Assembly (NCBI GenBank): GCA_963842505.1 | Contig: CAWJGZ010000002.1 | Span: 930,001 to 994,000, forward strand | DNA: 64,000 nucleotides | Source of the DNA: PALSA-129 sp963842505 | GTDB lineage: Bacteria > Acidobacteriota > Terriglobia > Bryobacterales > Bryobacteraceae | Reading direction: 5' to 3' | In this document: positions 28,207-36,043 of the stretch, one piece after another | Numbering within the stretch: the first letter of the stretch is position 1 | Layout: every line of letters begins with the position of its first letter | Notes under the pieces: model-generated | Database searches by the model: none | Seen by the model: only the letters and a program-made list of their open reading frames with translations | What the model was told of the DNA's origin: nothing | Program-made: the position numbers and the translations under genes

Positions 28207-28512
28207 GTGGTGGTCATATTCAAGAAGCGCTCATCGCGAAACATCATCGGCAAGCGGGTCAGAGAAGCCCGTCATCGGTTTGATCCACCCCTGACTCAAG
28301 ACCAGTTGGCTGGCAGGTTGGCGGGCGAGGGCGTCCAGTTAGACAGGGTGGCGTTGGCAAAGGTTGAGGGTGGCCTCCGTTCCGCGTTCGATTTTGAAGT
28401 GAAGGGTCTGGCCGCGGTCCTGGAGGTTGACGCCAATTGGCTGCTGGGAATCGACGCGTGCACCCCGCCGAGTGGGAACAGAACAACGCAACGCGGTAGG
28501 GCTCGTGCATGA
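28207..28512 (+). CDS. XRE-type regulator, possible restriction controller
   Basis: 101 residues from GTG 28207. A helix-turn-helix of the Xre/Cro type is seen at IIGKRVREAR, LTQDQLAGRLAGEG, RVALAKVEGG. Its size and its position directly before a nuclease gene, with an ATGA overlap, match C (controller) proteins of type II restriction systems, which time restriction gene expression. It could instead be a generic phage-type repressor. No operator box was identified with confidence. Confidence 0.8.
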   Translation: MVVIFKKRSSRNIIGKRVREARHRFDPPLTQDQLAGRLAGEGVQLDRVALAKVEGGLRSAFDFEVKGLAAVLEVDANWLLGIDACTPPSGNRTTQRGRARA

Positions 28513-29192
28513 GCTTCTCGGCGTCAGCGTGTCTGCGGGCGGCAACCTCACGAGCCAAGTCCGATGTGGCTAATAAGCTCGTCAGCATGTTCCTTCACGA
28601 TCTCAGCCGCAAGATATGCGCTTCACTCGAACTCAGCGTTACGGATGCACAATACGCAGAGGCCGTACAGGCTGCATTTGAGAATAATTGCTGCTACTGC
28701 TGCCACCCATTAGAAAGGGACCGGATCTCGGTCGAACATCTTGAGGGCATGAACCGGTTCCGTTTGGGGCTACATATTCCGGGGAATGTGATCGTCGCAT
28801 GCAGACGATGCAATGGAGAAAAGCGTCGCGACGACCAACTGGATCAACTCACGCTGGCGGAATGCGGGTGGGAGTCTTTTCTCTCGCACGACGCAACAAG
28901 TTGTGCGCTGGCCTGCAATACCTGCCGCTATTGGGGAACGGTCTGGCCAGACCTAACGGAACGAGCGGAAAACATGAAAAACGCTCGGCAGAAAATTACG
29001 ACTTTTCGCAGCCAGTATCCCACATCCCTGCAGTGGAGTCGCAGTGCCAGGACTCTTCTTAGGCAGACGGTCGACTCGCTTTATCGTAGTTGTCAAGGGT
29101 TCGCAACAAGTCAAATCACAAAGACCGTTGACGAAGCCTTCTCCAGTCTTAGCGAGGATGTTGGCCGCATTCGGGGTTTTCAGCGAAGCTGA
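28509..29192 (+). CDS. HNH endonuclease, putative restriction enzyme
   Basis: 227 residues from ATG 28509, overlapping the XRE gene's stop as ATGA. An HNH/zinc fold is visible: CCYCCHPL, ISVEHLEGMNR and ACRRCNGEK supply the CxxC pairs and the catalytic His-containing stretch. The C-terminal half is unlike known nucleases and may hold the DNA-recognition part. It sits where the restriction gene of a controller-regulated R-M system is expected. Its specificity is unknown, and the methylase nearby is truncated. Confidence 0.8.
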   Translation: MSFSASACLRAATSRAKSDVANKLVSMFLHDLSRKICASLELSVTDAQYAEAVQAAFENNCCYCCHPLERDRISVEHLEGMNRFRLGLHIPGNVIVACRRCNGEKRRDDQLDQLTLAECGWESFLSHDATSCALACNTCRYWGTVWPDLTERAENMKNARQKITTFRSQYPTSLQWSRSARTLLRQTVDSLYRSCQGFATSQITKTVDEAFSSLSEDVGRIRGFQRS

Positions 29193-30055
29193 GTGCCCGC
29201 GCCACGACCGCCCATCCCAATCGCCGCCGCATTTGCTTCCCGCGTCGAGAAAGGGGGGCAAGCCAAGCCGCCAGCTATTAGGTAGCTATTAGGTCCTTTG
29301 AAACGGGACCCGCAACCCTCGATCATGCCCCGCTGAATCAAGGCGCACCCGGGGGCATCACCGAGGGTGAGATCCGCGAGATTCTCCAGATCCCGCCCGC
29401 TGACCAGGCGAACTTCGGCCGACGCCGCCGCGAACTGCACGCCCTGTACATGATCGAGAAGAAACGGGAGGGCGCGCGAACGCTGTACGTTTACAAAGGC
29501 GCGCGGGAAAAGCCAAAGGACGCGGAGGCGATCAACCTGCGGCTTAGGGCTCAGGCGCTTCATGTCGCTCGCGGTCGTTGCGGCCGATGTGGCCGGTCCA
29601 TCGAGAGGCACGGAATCGTGCTGGTAGTCGATCACAAGATCCCGCGCGAGTGGGGCGGCGAAACCGCTCCCGAAAACCTGGAGGCGATCTGCGAGGACTG
29701 CAACGCCGGCAAGAAGGCCTACTTCAAGTCCGTGGACGCCGAATGGATGCCTGGCGTGATGGGTCACAAGAGCGTCCACATGCGGCTGGGCGAAACCCTG
29801 AAAGCGTTCAAGGGAGAACCCGTGGACGCCGCGACTCTGGAGTTTGCTGCCAACCAGGATGATTGGAAGAAACGCGTTCGCGAATTACGCTATCTCGGCT
29901 GGGAGATCGAGACCTTCAATCGCCGGATCTCGGAGATCCGCGTCTCGTCCTTCTACCGGTTGGTGAGGTCGCGGCCATGGCCGGCCGATCCGACCGGGGT
30001 AATTCGGCAGTACGAGCGCGACCGCGCCGAGCGAAACAGGACCGAGCAAAGCTGA
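29193..30055 (+). pseudogene. HNH endonuclease gene broken by 11-bp duplication
   Basis: A GTG at 29193 directly follows the previous stop codon and opens a frame that continues to 29282, where the second copy of an 11-bp tandem duplication introduces TAG. Removing one copy joins this frame to the downstream one, giving a 280-residue protein: winged-helix-like GGITEGEIREIL and RRRELHALYMIEKKREGA, then an HNH domain with CGRCGRSI, VVDHKIPREWGG and CEDCNAGK. Present translation could start only inside (ATG 29450), leaving the HNH domain intact without the upstream winged helix. Confidence 0.7.
29273..29294. repeat. 11-bp perfect tandem duplication
   Basis: AGCTATTAGGT occurs twice head to tail. 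The duplication shifts the frame of the HNH gene by two bases and creates an in-frame TAG. It resembles a slippage event. Confidence 0.9.
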
Positions 30056-30125
30056 CATCGGGAACTGCTTGCAAGACAAGGTCGCATGATTGCGGCACGC
30101 CTACTGGGCGAGGTCTTGCTCGGCT

Positions 30126-31097
30126 CTAGCCCACGTATTGCACTTCTTCCTCCAACTGGATTGCGAACTGCTCGCGGACGCGCGCTTTCAGCTCGGCGAT
30201 GAGAGCGCAGAGGTCGGCAGCGGTCCCTGCGCCGGCGTTGTAGATCAGGTTGGCGTGATAAGTGGCTACGTGAATCTCGCCGCGCGTCATCCCCCTGGCT
30301 CCCACCTGATCGAGGAACCACGCGGCTGGGACTTTGCCCTCGCGCACGGCCGCGGCCGGCACCTGTGCCGCCACACCGGCCGGGAGCTCGCGCAGCAGCA
30401 GGTTCTTAAAGATGCTGCCCGCGCACTTCATGGTGACCGGGAACTTCTCATTGCGGACTTTCAGGATTTCGTCCGCCGCGCTGCGCAGGGCGGCGGCGTC
30501 GGACGGGTCCAGGCGCAACTCGACGGAAAGGATCATCCAGTCCTTGTGCTGCTTGAAAATGCTCTCCCGGTAGTGGAATTGGCACTGCTCACGGTCGAAG
30601 ATGCGCAGGGCCGCGCCATCGAAGAAGCGGACTGTAAGCACGCGTTCGGAGATAGAGTGGCCGTAGGCACCGGCATTGCCATAAATGGCCGCTCCCACCG
30701 AACCGGGAATGCCGGAGAGCGGCTCCAGACCCGCAAGTCCGCGCTCGATCGCGAAATCCACCAGGTCTTGGAGCAGCGCACCGGCGTCGGCTGAAACGCG
30801 CCCGTTGGCTGCCAGCAGCCGGTCGCCCCGGTAGCGCAGAACGATGCCGCGATAGCCGCTGTCGGAGACAATCAGGTTGGTCCCGCCGCCGATCACCACG
30901 GTCGGGATGCCGCTCGCACGCGCTACGGCCAGTGCCGCGATGAAGGCCTCCGCGTTGCCGGTCTCCGCGTAAAGGTCGGCCGGGCCGCCGATGCCGAAAC
31001 GCGTATAGCGGGAGAGCGGGACGTGGTTGAAAACAGTTAGATTGGGTATTTCGGCGAGGCGCGATTGCGTCTCTTCCGTAGTCGGCATCGTTTTCAT
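30126..31097 (-). CDS. murB: UDP-N-acetylenolpyruvoylglucosamine reductase
   Basis: 323 residues, MurB. FAD-binding YTRFGIGGPADL and VIGGGTNLIVSD lie in the N-terminal half, SGIPGSVGAAIYGNAGAYG in the centre, the catalytic Ser region KCAGSIFKN near 235, and the end carries LEEEVQYVG. The enzyme reduces UDP-GlcNAc-enolpyruvate to UDP-MurNAc with NADPH. Start could be ATG 31097 or the ATG nine bases inside. The gene is separated by only 17 bp from a divergent gene. It is outside the usual mur/ftsZ cluster. Confidence 0.95.
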   Translation of the reverse strand: MKTMPTTEETQSRLAEIPNLTVFNHVPLSRYTRFGIGGPADLYAETGNAEAFIAALAVARASGIPTVVIGGGTNLIVSDSGYRGIVLRYRGDRLLAANGRVSADAGALLQDLVDFAIERGLAGLEPLSGIPGSVGAAIYGNAGAYGHSISERVLTVRFFDGAALRIFDREQCQFHYRESIFKQHKDWMILSVELRLDPSDAAALRSAADEILKVRNEKFPVTMKCAGSIFKNLLLRELPAGVAAQVPAAAVREGKVPAAWFLDQVGARGMTRGEIHVATYHANLIYNAGAGTAADLCALIAELKARVREQFAIQLEEEVQYVG

Positions 31098-31114
31098 TAT
31101 AGGAGAGGTACTGC

Positions 31115-31822
31115 ATGCGATCGGGATTTCAGGGATTTTCGCCGGAGGCGATGGGATTCTTGCGCGGCCTCGCGCGCCACAACAACCGCGAGTGGTTTCA
31201 GCCGCGCAAGCCGATCTTCGAACAGCACGTCAAGCAGCCCATGCGCGAATTGGTGGAGGCGCTGAACGCCGCCATGAAGAGCTTTGCTCCGGAGTACGCC
31301 ACCGATCCCGACAAGGCCATCTACCGCATCTACCGCGACACCCGTTTCAGCAAGGATAAGACACCTTATAAGACTCACGTGGCGGCCAGCTTTCACCGGC
31401 GCGGCACAGGACCGCACAAATACGGCGGCTATTACCTGGAAGTGTCGCACAAAGGGGTGGGAATCGGCGGTGGTGTTTACATGCCGGAGCCGCCGGTGCT
31501 GCTCGAAATCCGCCAGCACATTGCCGAACACTCGGCGGAATTCCGCAAGATTCTGGCGGCGCGGCCGGTGCGGCAACTGCTGGGAGAAGTCCGGGGCGAG
31601 CAACTGTCGCGCGTTCCAAAAGGCTTCTGCTCCACCGACGCGGCGGCCGACCTGCTCCGCTTCAAGAGTTTCTTCCTGTACACGGAACTGCCTCCCGATG
31701 TGGCCACCACGCCGGACTTGTTCACCGAAGCGCTGCGGCGCTTCCGTGTCATGAAGCCGTTCCTGGACTTCCTGACAGCGCCGCAACGAAAAGCGCCCGT
31801 TCGGCTTCCCGGCGTCTGGTAA
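31115..31822 (+). CDS. DUF2461 (TIGR02453) family protein
   Basis: 235 residues, typical for the family. Characteristic runs are NNREWFQPRK, YRIYRDTRFSKDKTPYKTH and GGYYLEVSHKGVGIGGG. The function of the family is unknown; the conserved basic residues suggest binding of an anionic partner. It starts 17 bp from divergent murB. The last 74 bp overlap the 3' end of the lysozyme gene on the other strand. Confidence 0.9.
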   Translation: MRSGFQGFSPEAMGFLRGLARHNNREWFQPRKPIFEQHVKQPMRELVEALNAAMKSFAPEYATDPDKAIYRIYRDTRFSKDKTPYKTHVAASFHRRGTGPHKYGGYYLEVSHKGVGIGGGVYMPEPPVLLEIRQHIAEHSAEFRKILAARPVRQLLGEVRGEQLSRVPKGFCSTDAAADLLRFKSFFLYTELPPDVATTPDLFTEALRRFRVMKPFLDFLTAPQRKAPVRLPGVW

Positions 31823-32216
31823 GACCGGGCAGGACAACGCCCTTGGCCCGGTTGATGTCCAATAATTCGTTGGCGGCGCCGGCCGAATCTCCGCTGTTGA
31901 TCCTGGCTACGAGGTGGGGCGCGATCTTGACGAGCCGCTGCGCGCCCCCGCGCAGATTGAAGCATAGCGATACCAGCGCGTCGTGCTGTCCCTGCGTGAG
32001 GGGCACGCGGATCACGGAGGGAAGGCCGGATTCGACCAGCCGGATGTCGTCCCGCAGGAACTCCTCCGCCTGGCCTTCCGTGATGCGCACGCCCTCACAC
32101 ACGTCCGCGGTGTGGCCCCATCCGATGGTCCAGAATCCCGCCGGACAAAGGTAGGCCTCCAGCCGCAAAGCTTCAAACTGTTTGATGAGGTTAATTCCCG
32201 CCTGGCTGGTTTGCAT
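31749..32216 (-). CDS. GH24 (T4/P22-type) lysozyme
   Basis: 155 residues from ATG 32216 (MQTSQAGINLIKQFEALRLE). The GH24 catalytic Glu is in FEALRLEAY, and CPAGFWTIGWGHT matches a common endolysin variant in which Cys replaces the T4-type Asp. It hydrolyses the N-acetylmuramic-N-acetylglucosamine bond. No signal peptide is seen, so it would need the holin-like protein encoded immediately upstream (26-bp overlap) or another route to reach peptidoglycan. The gene is the last of a six-gene minus-strand cassette. Confidence 0.9.
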   Translation of the reverse strand: MQTSQAGINLIKQFEALRLEAYLCPAGFWTIGWGHTADVCEGVRITEGQAEEFLRDDIRLVESGLPSVIRVPLTQGQHDALVSLCFNLRGGAQRLVKIAPHLVARINSGDSAGAANELLDINRAKGVVLPGLTRRREAERALFVAALSGSPGTAS

Positions 32217-32385
32217 TGGGGATCTGTGCCTTGTCGAAGTTGGCGAGAATGAAGTGGGCGAACCTGTAGAACCACAGGTAGAGCCGTGACCCGTTTTCAA
32301 CGGGCTGTGGCAGGGCACGGGCGGCCGCGGAAGCGACGAGCGCGGCCGCGCTGCCGGTCAACGTATTGATCAAGTATTGCCGCAT
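32191..32385 (-). CDS. Small membrane protein, possible holin
   Basis: 64 residues (MRQYLINTLTGSAAALVASA). A hydrophobic stretch covers about residues 8-25 and a second, weaker one 36-52 (LYLWFYRFAHFILANF). The position directly before a lysozyme gene, with a 26-bp overlap, and the size suggest a holin-like role. No known holin family is recognised from sequence alone. It follows the 22-codon micro-ORF by four bases. Confidence 0.55.
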   Translation of the reverse strand: MRQYLINTLTGSAAALVASAAARALPQPVENGSRLYLWFYRFAHFILANFDKAQIPNANQPGGN

Positions 32386-32389
32386 AGGT

Positions 32390-32458
32390 CTACGCCTTGC
32401 CTCGCGTCACGGCCAGGTGTTCGGGCGAGAGAATCGAAATGAGCGTTGCGCTTTTCAT
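32390..32458 (-). CDS. 22-codon micro-ORF in the lysis cassette
   Basis: ATG 32458 overlaps the preceding gene's stop as ATGA, and the TAG at 32390 stands four bases before the holin-like start. The peptide is MKSATLISILSPEHLAVTRG plus KA. The tight packing suggests translation, perhaps to couple the neighbouring genes. No family is recognised and the peptide is too short for homology to be judged by eye. Confidence 0.45.
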   Translation of the reverse strand: MKSATLISILSPEHLAVTRGKA

Positions 32459-33063
32459 TGTTTTGCCTTTGGCAGTTTCTTCAGGTTGATGACGACGCCG
32501 GCTTCCAGAACCGGATTCCAGCCGATCCCCGAAACGTAGAGCATACGCACCGGGACGATGGCACTGAAAGCCGAACTGAATTGGTAGACGCCGGTTGCAG
32601 TAAACGAACCGGAAAAGCTGACGGTAATGGCGCTTTTGCCGGCGATTACGGAGCTGGTGGATTGCGAGAAGCTGGGACCCACATCACCGCCAATCAGAGC
32701 TGTGAATCGTCCCGTGGCGATGACGCTCTTGTGGAACCCCTGCCGGGCGGAAGACGAGATCGCGTAGAATTTCCGCCCGGTCACCGGATCGATGGCCAAC
32801 TTGGGGAGAACATCGGCGGTAGTCGATCCGTAGACTCCAGCCGAGCCAACGATCGGGTAGAGCGCTGAGAATCCTGCCGTCCAGCGCGGGTTCCCCAACT
32901 GGTTGAATTCGCCAAACACGGCGATCCCGGCCGGCAGGACCAGGCTGGGAAACGCCACTGTTGCAATGGGAGTAACGGACGGAACGGCGGGCGTGGTTGG
33001 TGTGGTTGTGGTTTGCCCGAACGCCGCCATGGCGGCTAGAGCGAAAACGATCGGTCTTTTCAT
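32455..33063 (-). CDS. Secreted beta-rich hypothetical protein
   Basis: 202 residues from ATG 33063. A short signal-like N-terminus MKRPIVFALAAMAAFGQ precedes a low-complexity T/P stretch (TTTTPTTPAVPSVTP). The rest has alternating hydrophobic beta-like segments such as VIATGRFTALIGGDVG and ITVSFSGSFTATGVYQF. It may be exported or outer-membrane-associated. No family is recognised. It sits 14 bp after the YiiX-like gene and overlaps the micro-ORF. Confidence 0.6.
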   Translation of the reverse strand: MKRPIVFALAAMAAFGQTTTTPTTPAVPSVTPIATVAFPSLVLPAGIAVFGEFNQLGNPRWTAGFSALYPIVGSAGVYGSTTADVLPKLAIDPVTGRKFYAISSSARQGFHKSVIATGRFTALIGGDVGPSFSQSTSSVIAGKSAITVSFSGSFTATGVYQFSSAFSAIVPVRMLYVSGIGWNPVLEAGVVINLKKLPKAKQ

Positions 33064-33077
33064 TGCCGGTTTGCCTT

Positions 33078-33680
33078 TCAAATGGTGTTGAATCGCGAAG
33101 GTTTGGGATTTCCGAGGAGCGGCAGGAAATCCTGGTAGATGTGCATCTCGACGAGTTGTTGCGGTGTAACCTGGGTCCAGTTGATGCCAGTCAGAACACC
33201 GCAAGATTCGAGAACGGCAGCGACCCAGGAGGAGCACACCATCTTTGCCTTATGCTCTCCCTGCGCCACGCGCGCGCCCAGGATGGGCACGTCGCGGATC
33301 AGGAACTCGAACAGATCGGGGATGTCGTAGGCAACGTGATCTTCGGCCGCCCCAATGACGGCGTAGAACCGTTCCCAATCGATCTTGGAGCGCGTAGCAC
33401 CATCCAGACGCAGCGCGGCAATCGGCGCGCCCGCGTCATACCCGGCGATGGTGGCGCCGAGCGGGTCGGTCTGCACGCCGTTGTGGCCATGCTGAATGGT
33501 CGATTGGCAGATGGTCGCATCCGATTCCGCGGTGAGGGGCTGCCGGATGATGGCGGAATGGCTCGGCCCGGCGTCGATCAGCTCGATCGCCCGGGAGAGT
33601 GGGGATCGCCCCCAGAACATCACCACGTCGCCCGGCCGGAGTAGTGAGCGGACGCGGTTGTATTGAGTGAGGTCGTTCAT
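33078..33680 (-). CDS. YiiX/NlpC-P60-like permuted papain-fold protein
   Basis: 200 residues from ATG 33680, with AGGA upstream. PGDVVMFWGRSPLSRAIELI and SHSAII match the N-terminal permuted-papain region with catalytic His, and VCSSWVAAVLESCG supplies the Cys. Such proteins cleave peptide or lipid amide bonds; next to a lysozyme, peptidoglycan peptidase activity is plausible. No signal peptide is seen. Neighbours on both sides are less than 20 bp away. Confidence 0.75.
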   Translation of the reverse strand: MNDLTQYNRVRSLLRPGDVVMFWGRSPLSRAIELIDAGPSHSAIIRQPLTAESDATICQSTIQHGHNGVQTDPLGATIAGYDAGAPIAALRLDGATRSKIDWERFYAVIGAAEDHVAYDIPDLFEFLIRDVPILGARVAQGEHKAKMVCSSWVAAVLESCGVLTGINWTQVTPQQLVEMHIYQDFLPLLGNPKPSRFNTI

Positions 33681-33697
33681 ATTAATCCTGGTGAGCT

Positions 33698-34429
33698 TTA
33701 CGGGCGCGACGTTAGAATCTGCGCACCCGTCACTGTGAGGCTGGTAACCGGGTTGAGGTTGCGGTAAATGACCACGCCATTGAGGGCGTAGCCAAGCAGC
33801 CGGTCGTACCACTTCGGCTTGGTCAGCCGGTTGAGGTTGTCGGCGACGTCACTGAAGCTGCGCGTCGCGGTCTGCACATTGCCGGCGATGGCTTGGCTCT
33901 GTGTCAGAAAGCCGGGAACAGCTCCGCGAAAATCGCGCATGGTCTGCGCGGTTTCGCCGGCGGTCACCTTGGAGGCGGCGATGAAACCGAGGAGCTGCGG
34001 GTGCAGATCGGCGACAGTCTTGTCGGTGTGATCGAGGGTGTGCTGCGCGGCGTCAATGACTGGTTTGAGATCCTGGCGCAGGCTCTGCGCGGTGGAGAGC
34101 GCGGTGTCGGCGCGCGCGAGGGTATCGCCGACGCGGCGGTCGGCATCCTGGCGGATCCGGCCGGCCTCGGTGAGCACGCCTTCGCGTAGTGCGGCGGCCT
34201 GGCGTTCGGTGCGCACGAGCAGGTCGTGACGCGAGTCGGCGACCTGGTGGATGACATCGCGCCGCGCGGCGGCAATTTCGCCGACCAAGGCGGCGCGCGT
34301 GGCATCGATCTGGCCCGGAATGGCGGCCACTGTGCCGGTAGCCGTGCGAACCAAGACAATGGCACACACCACGAACCCCGTCAGCGCCGCCAACAGGGCG
34401 CAGACGCAAAACTGCTGCAACGTTTTCAT
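33698..34429 (-). CDS. Membrane-anchored coiled-coil protein
   Basis: 243 residues from ATG 34429. One N-terminal transmembrane helix (CVCALLAALTGFVVCAIVLV) is followed by a long heptad-rich region (about residues 40-200) with many Ala, Arg and Asp residues, e.g. ALREGVLTEAGRIRQDADRR. A C-terminal hydrophobic patch follows (LNGVVIYRNLNPV). It could act as an envelope tether or spacer. No family is recognised. It is first in the minus-strand cassette. Confidence 0.6.
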   Translation of the reverse strand: MKTLQQFCVCALLAALTGFVVCAIVLVRTATGTVAAIPGQIDATRAALVGEIAAARRDVIHQVADSRHDLLVRTERQAAALREGVLTEAGRIRQDADRRVGDTLARADTALSTAQSLRQDLKPVIDAAQHTLDHTDKTVADLHPQLLGFIAASKVTAGETAQTMRDFRGAVPGFLTQSQAIAGNVQTATRSFSDVADNLNRLTKPKWYDRLLGYALNGVVIYRNLNPVTSLTVTGAQILTSRP

Positions 34430-34766
34430 GGAAAAACTCAATTTTCCTGGGATGCGGCGGACCGCCCAAGATCCGCCGCACTCTCCAGATCGGAGTAGGG
34501 GTCGCGGTTTCATACGACCCTCTTCTGTTTTTATAGTAGCGGACGCCCAGAGCAAGCGTTTCCGGCTAACTCATTGATTATGAACGAGAAATAAATTGAA
34601 TTGAAGAATACGCGGCAAGACTTTTTGCGATTTCCGTGGAAAATGGCCGGCCTCCGCTCGTCAGCTTGCCCGCAGCGCCAGCGGGAGCCGCAAAGCAGTG
34701 GACCAGCGCGTCACCGGCAACTGGAAGACCGTAGTTGGCCGACGGCGAAATCTGCCGCCCGCCTTG
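34430..34766. other. Gene-free stretch upstream of the lysis cassette
   Basis: No gene is supported in these 337 bp. GCGGCGGA (34454-34461) pairs with TCCGCCGC (34472-34479) across a 10-base loop, a perfect 8-bp stem in the leader of the minus-strand cassette. Around 34560-34600 the sequence becomes AT-rich, as in a promoter, without a convincing consensus. Confidence 0.5.
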
Positions 34767-35255
34767 TCACGCGTGCACGGCCGCTTCGCTCGCAGTGGCT
34801 GCGTAGGTGTCCACCAGCCGCATGCGCGTAGCCTGCAGCCGGCGGGCCACCACCCCCAGCAAGCGGTACAACAACGCGTGTCCGAAGACGGGATCTTCCT
34901 TGCACACGCGATTCAATTCGCCGCCATCGAACGCCAGGGTTTGCACGGGACCCACGGCGCGCGCCTGGAAGTGGCGCCGGTCGCGCATCAGCATCGACGA
35001 CCACCCCAGCTCGTCTCCCGGCCCCAGCGTCTCCACGCCGAGTACACAGCCGCGAACCAGAATCTCCAGCATGACCGTGCCGGAGATGATCAGGTAGAAC
35101 GCATTGCACTCGTCACCTTCGTGGAAAATAATCTCGTTCTTCCGGAAGGGAACGTCGTACGCCATGCTGCAAAGTTTCTCGAGGTGTTTCGGCTGCAATT
35201 CCTCGGCAAACGGATATCGGCTCAGAATTGCGCTCAGTGTCTCGACACTTGTCAT
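34767..35255 (-). CDS. Stand-alone cyclic-nucleotide-binding protein 1
   Basis: 162 residues from ATG 35255, chosen because GGGAGG stands six bases upstream; in-frame starts at 35261 and 35273 exist. It is a single cNMP-binding (Crp-type) domain without a DNA-binding domain. Motifs include FRKNEIIFHEGDECNAFYLI and ISGTVMLEILVRG. The phosphate-binding cassette reads GDELGWSSML and RHFQARAV, differing from the canonical GE(L/I)A form. It is paralogous to the next gene. It lies near the hydrogenase operon and may sense a nucleotide for it. Confidence 0.85.
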   Translation of the reverse strand: MTSVETLSAILSRYPFAEELQPKHLEKLCSMAYDVPFRKNEIIFHEGDECNAFYLIISGTVMLEILVRGCVLGVETLGPGDELGWSSMLMRDRRHFQARAVGPVQTLAFDGGELNRVCKEDPVFGHALLYRLLGVVARRLQATRMRLVDTYAATASEAAVHA

Positions 35256-35457
35256 ATTCATCCTCCCGTCCATTCGGACGCGTGGCGCCGGACTGGCAAG
35301 ATATTACCACCTGCTTATCTGTAATTCAATGAGCAAGCGCCGGAAATTGCGTCCGGGGTGTCGGATTTTCGGACAACTGGATTTGTGGCGTGAAACCTGG
35401 GGCAACGGGAATCGCAAAAGCCCTCTTGCAATAACCCTGGCCGCACCGCAGGCCGGA

Positions 35458-35916
35458 TTATTTCGTCTGACCGAGGGTTTGCACGAAGCGGAGGCGGGTG
35501 CTCTGGAGCTGCTCGACGCCCAGGGTTAAGAGACGCTCGAGGAGAGCGCAGCCGAAGTAGGGGTTGCTGCGGCAGGCTTCGCGCAGTTGCGAGACTTCGA
35601 AGGCCATGGCGGTGACCGGCTCCAGGGCACGGGCCTGCAGTTGGCGCTTGCGGGTGATAACGGCCGGCCAGCCGAGTTCCTGGCGGGGATACAGGGTTTC
35701 GAGTTGAAAAATGCTGCCGGCGTAATGCGCTTCGAGCACGACGCGCCCGGAGAGGATCACATAAAAGAGGTGGGACTCATCTTCTTCGTGAAAGATGATC
35801 TCGTCCTTTTCGAAATGGACTTGGGTGCCCAGCGTCATGAACTTTTCCATATGCTTGGGCTGGAATTCCTCGAAGAACGGACACAGGCGCATGGCCGTTA
35901 GGGTATCGGTCGTCAT
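35458..35916 (-). CDS. Stand-alone cyclic-nucleotide-binding protein 2
   Basis: 152 residues from ATG 35916, with AGGAGG ten bases upstream. A Crp-type nucleotide-binding domain without HTH: FEKDEIIFHEEDESHLFYVI, ILSGRVVLEAHYAG, and RQELGWPAVITRKRQLQARA in place of the usual phosphate-binding cassette. It is about 40% identical by eye to the neighbour at 34767-35255. It is transcribed divergently from the hydrogenase operon across a 169-bp gap that contains a perfect inverted repeat, so both may share control. Confidence 0.85.
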   Translation of the reverse strand: MTTDTLTAMRLCPFFEEFQPKHMEKFMTLGTQVHFEKDEIIFHEEDESHLFYVILSGRVVLEAHYAGSIFQLETLYPRQELGWPAVITRKRQLQARALEPVTAMAFEVSQLREACRSNPYFGCALLERLLTLGVEQLQSTRLRFVQTLGQTK

Positions 35917-35972
35917 GAGGGAATTACCTCCTTTTGTCTGAAAAACCGGCATGGGTATCACCCAACTCCGGC

Positions 35973-35994
35973 TTAAGAGATATTAAACTCTTAA
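35973..35994. promoter_or_regulatory. Palindromic operator TTAAGAG-N8-CTCTTAA
   Basis: A perfect 7-bp inverted repeat with an 8-bp spacer sits between the divergent cNMP-binding gene and the hydrogenase operon. The size fits a dimeric HTH regulator. It differs from FNR (TTGAT-N4-ATCAA) and CRP consensus, so the binding protein is unknown. Confidence 0.5.
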
Positions 35995-36043
35995 TAACTG
36001 AATAGTCAAGAGGTTATGTCTTCCATTTCGGATTTTAACATCT

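Noticed and set aside
26286..30125. A complete integrative island with direct repeats
   Set aside because: No integrase gene and no clear flanking direct repeat were found between the tRNA-like remnant and murB.
31749..34429. A full prophage
   Set aside because: No portal, terminase, capsid, tail or replication gene is visible around the lysis-type cassette.
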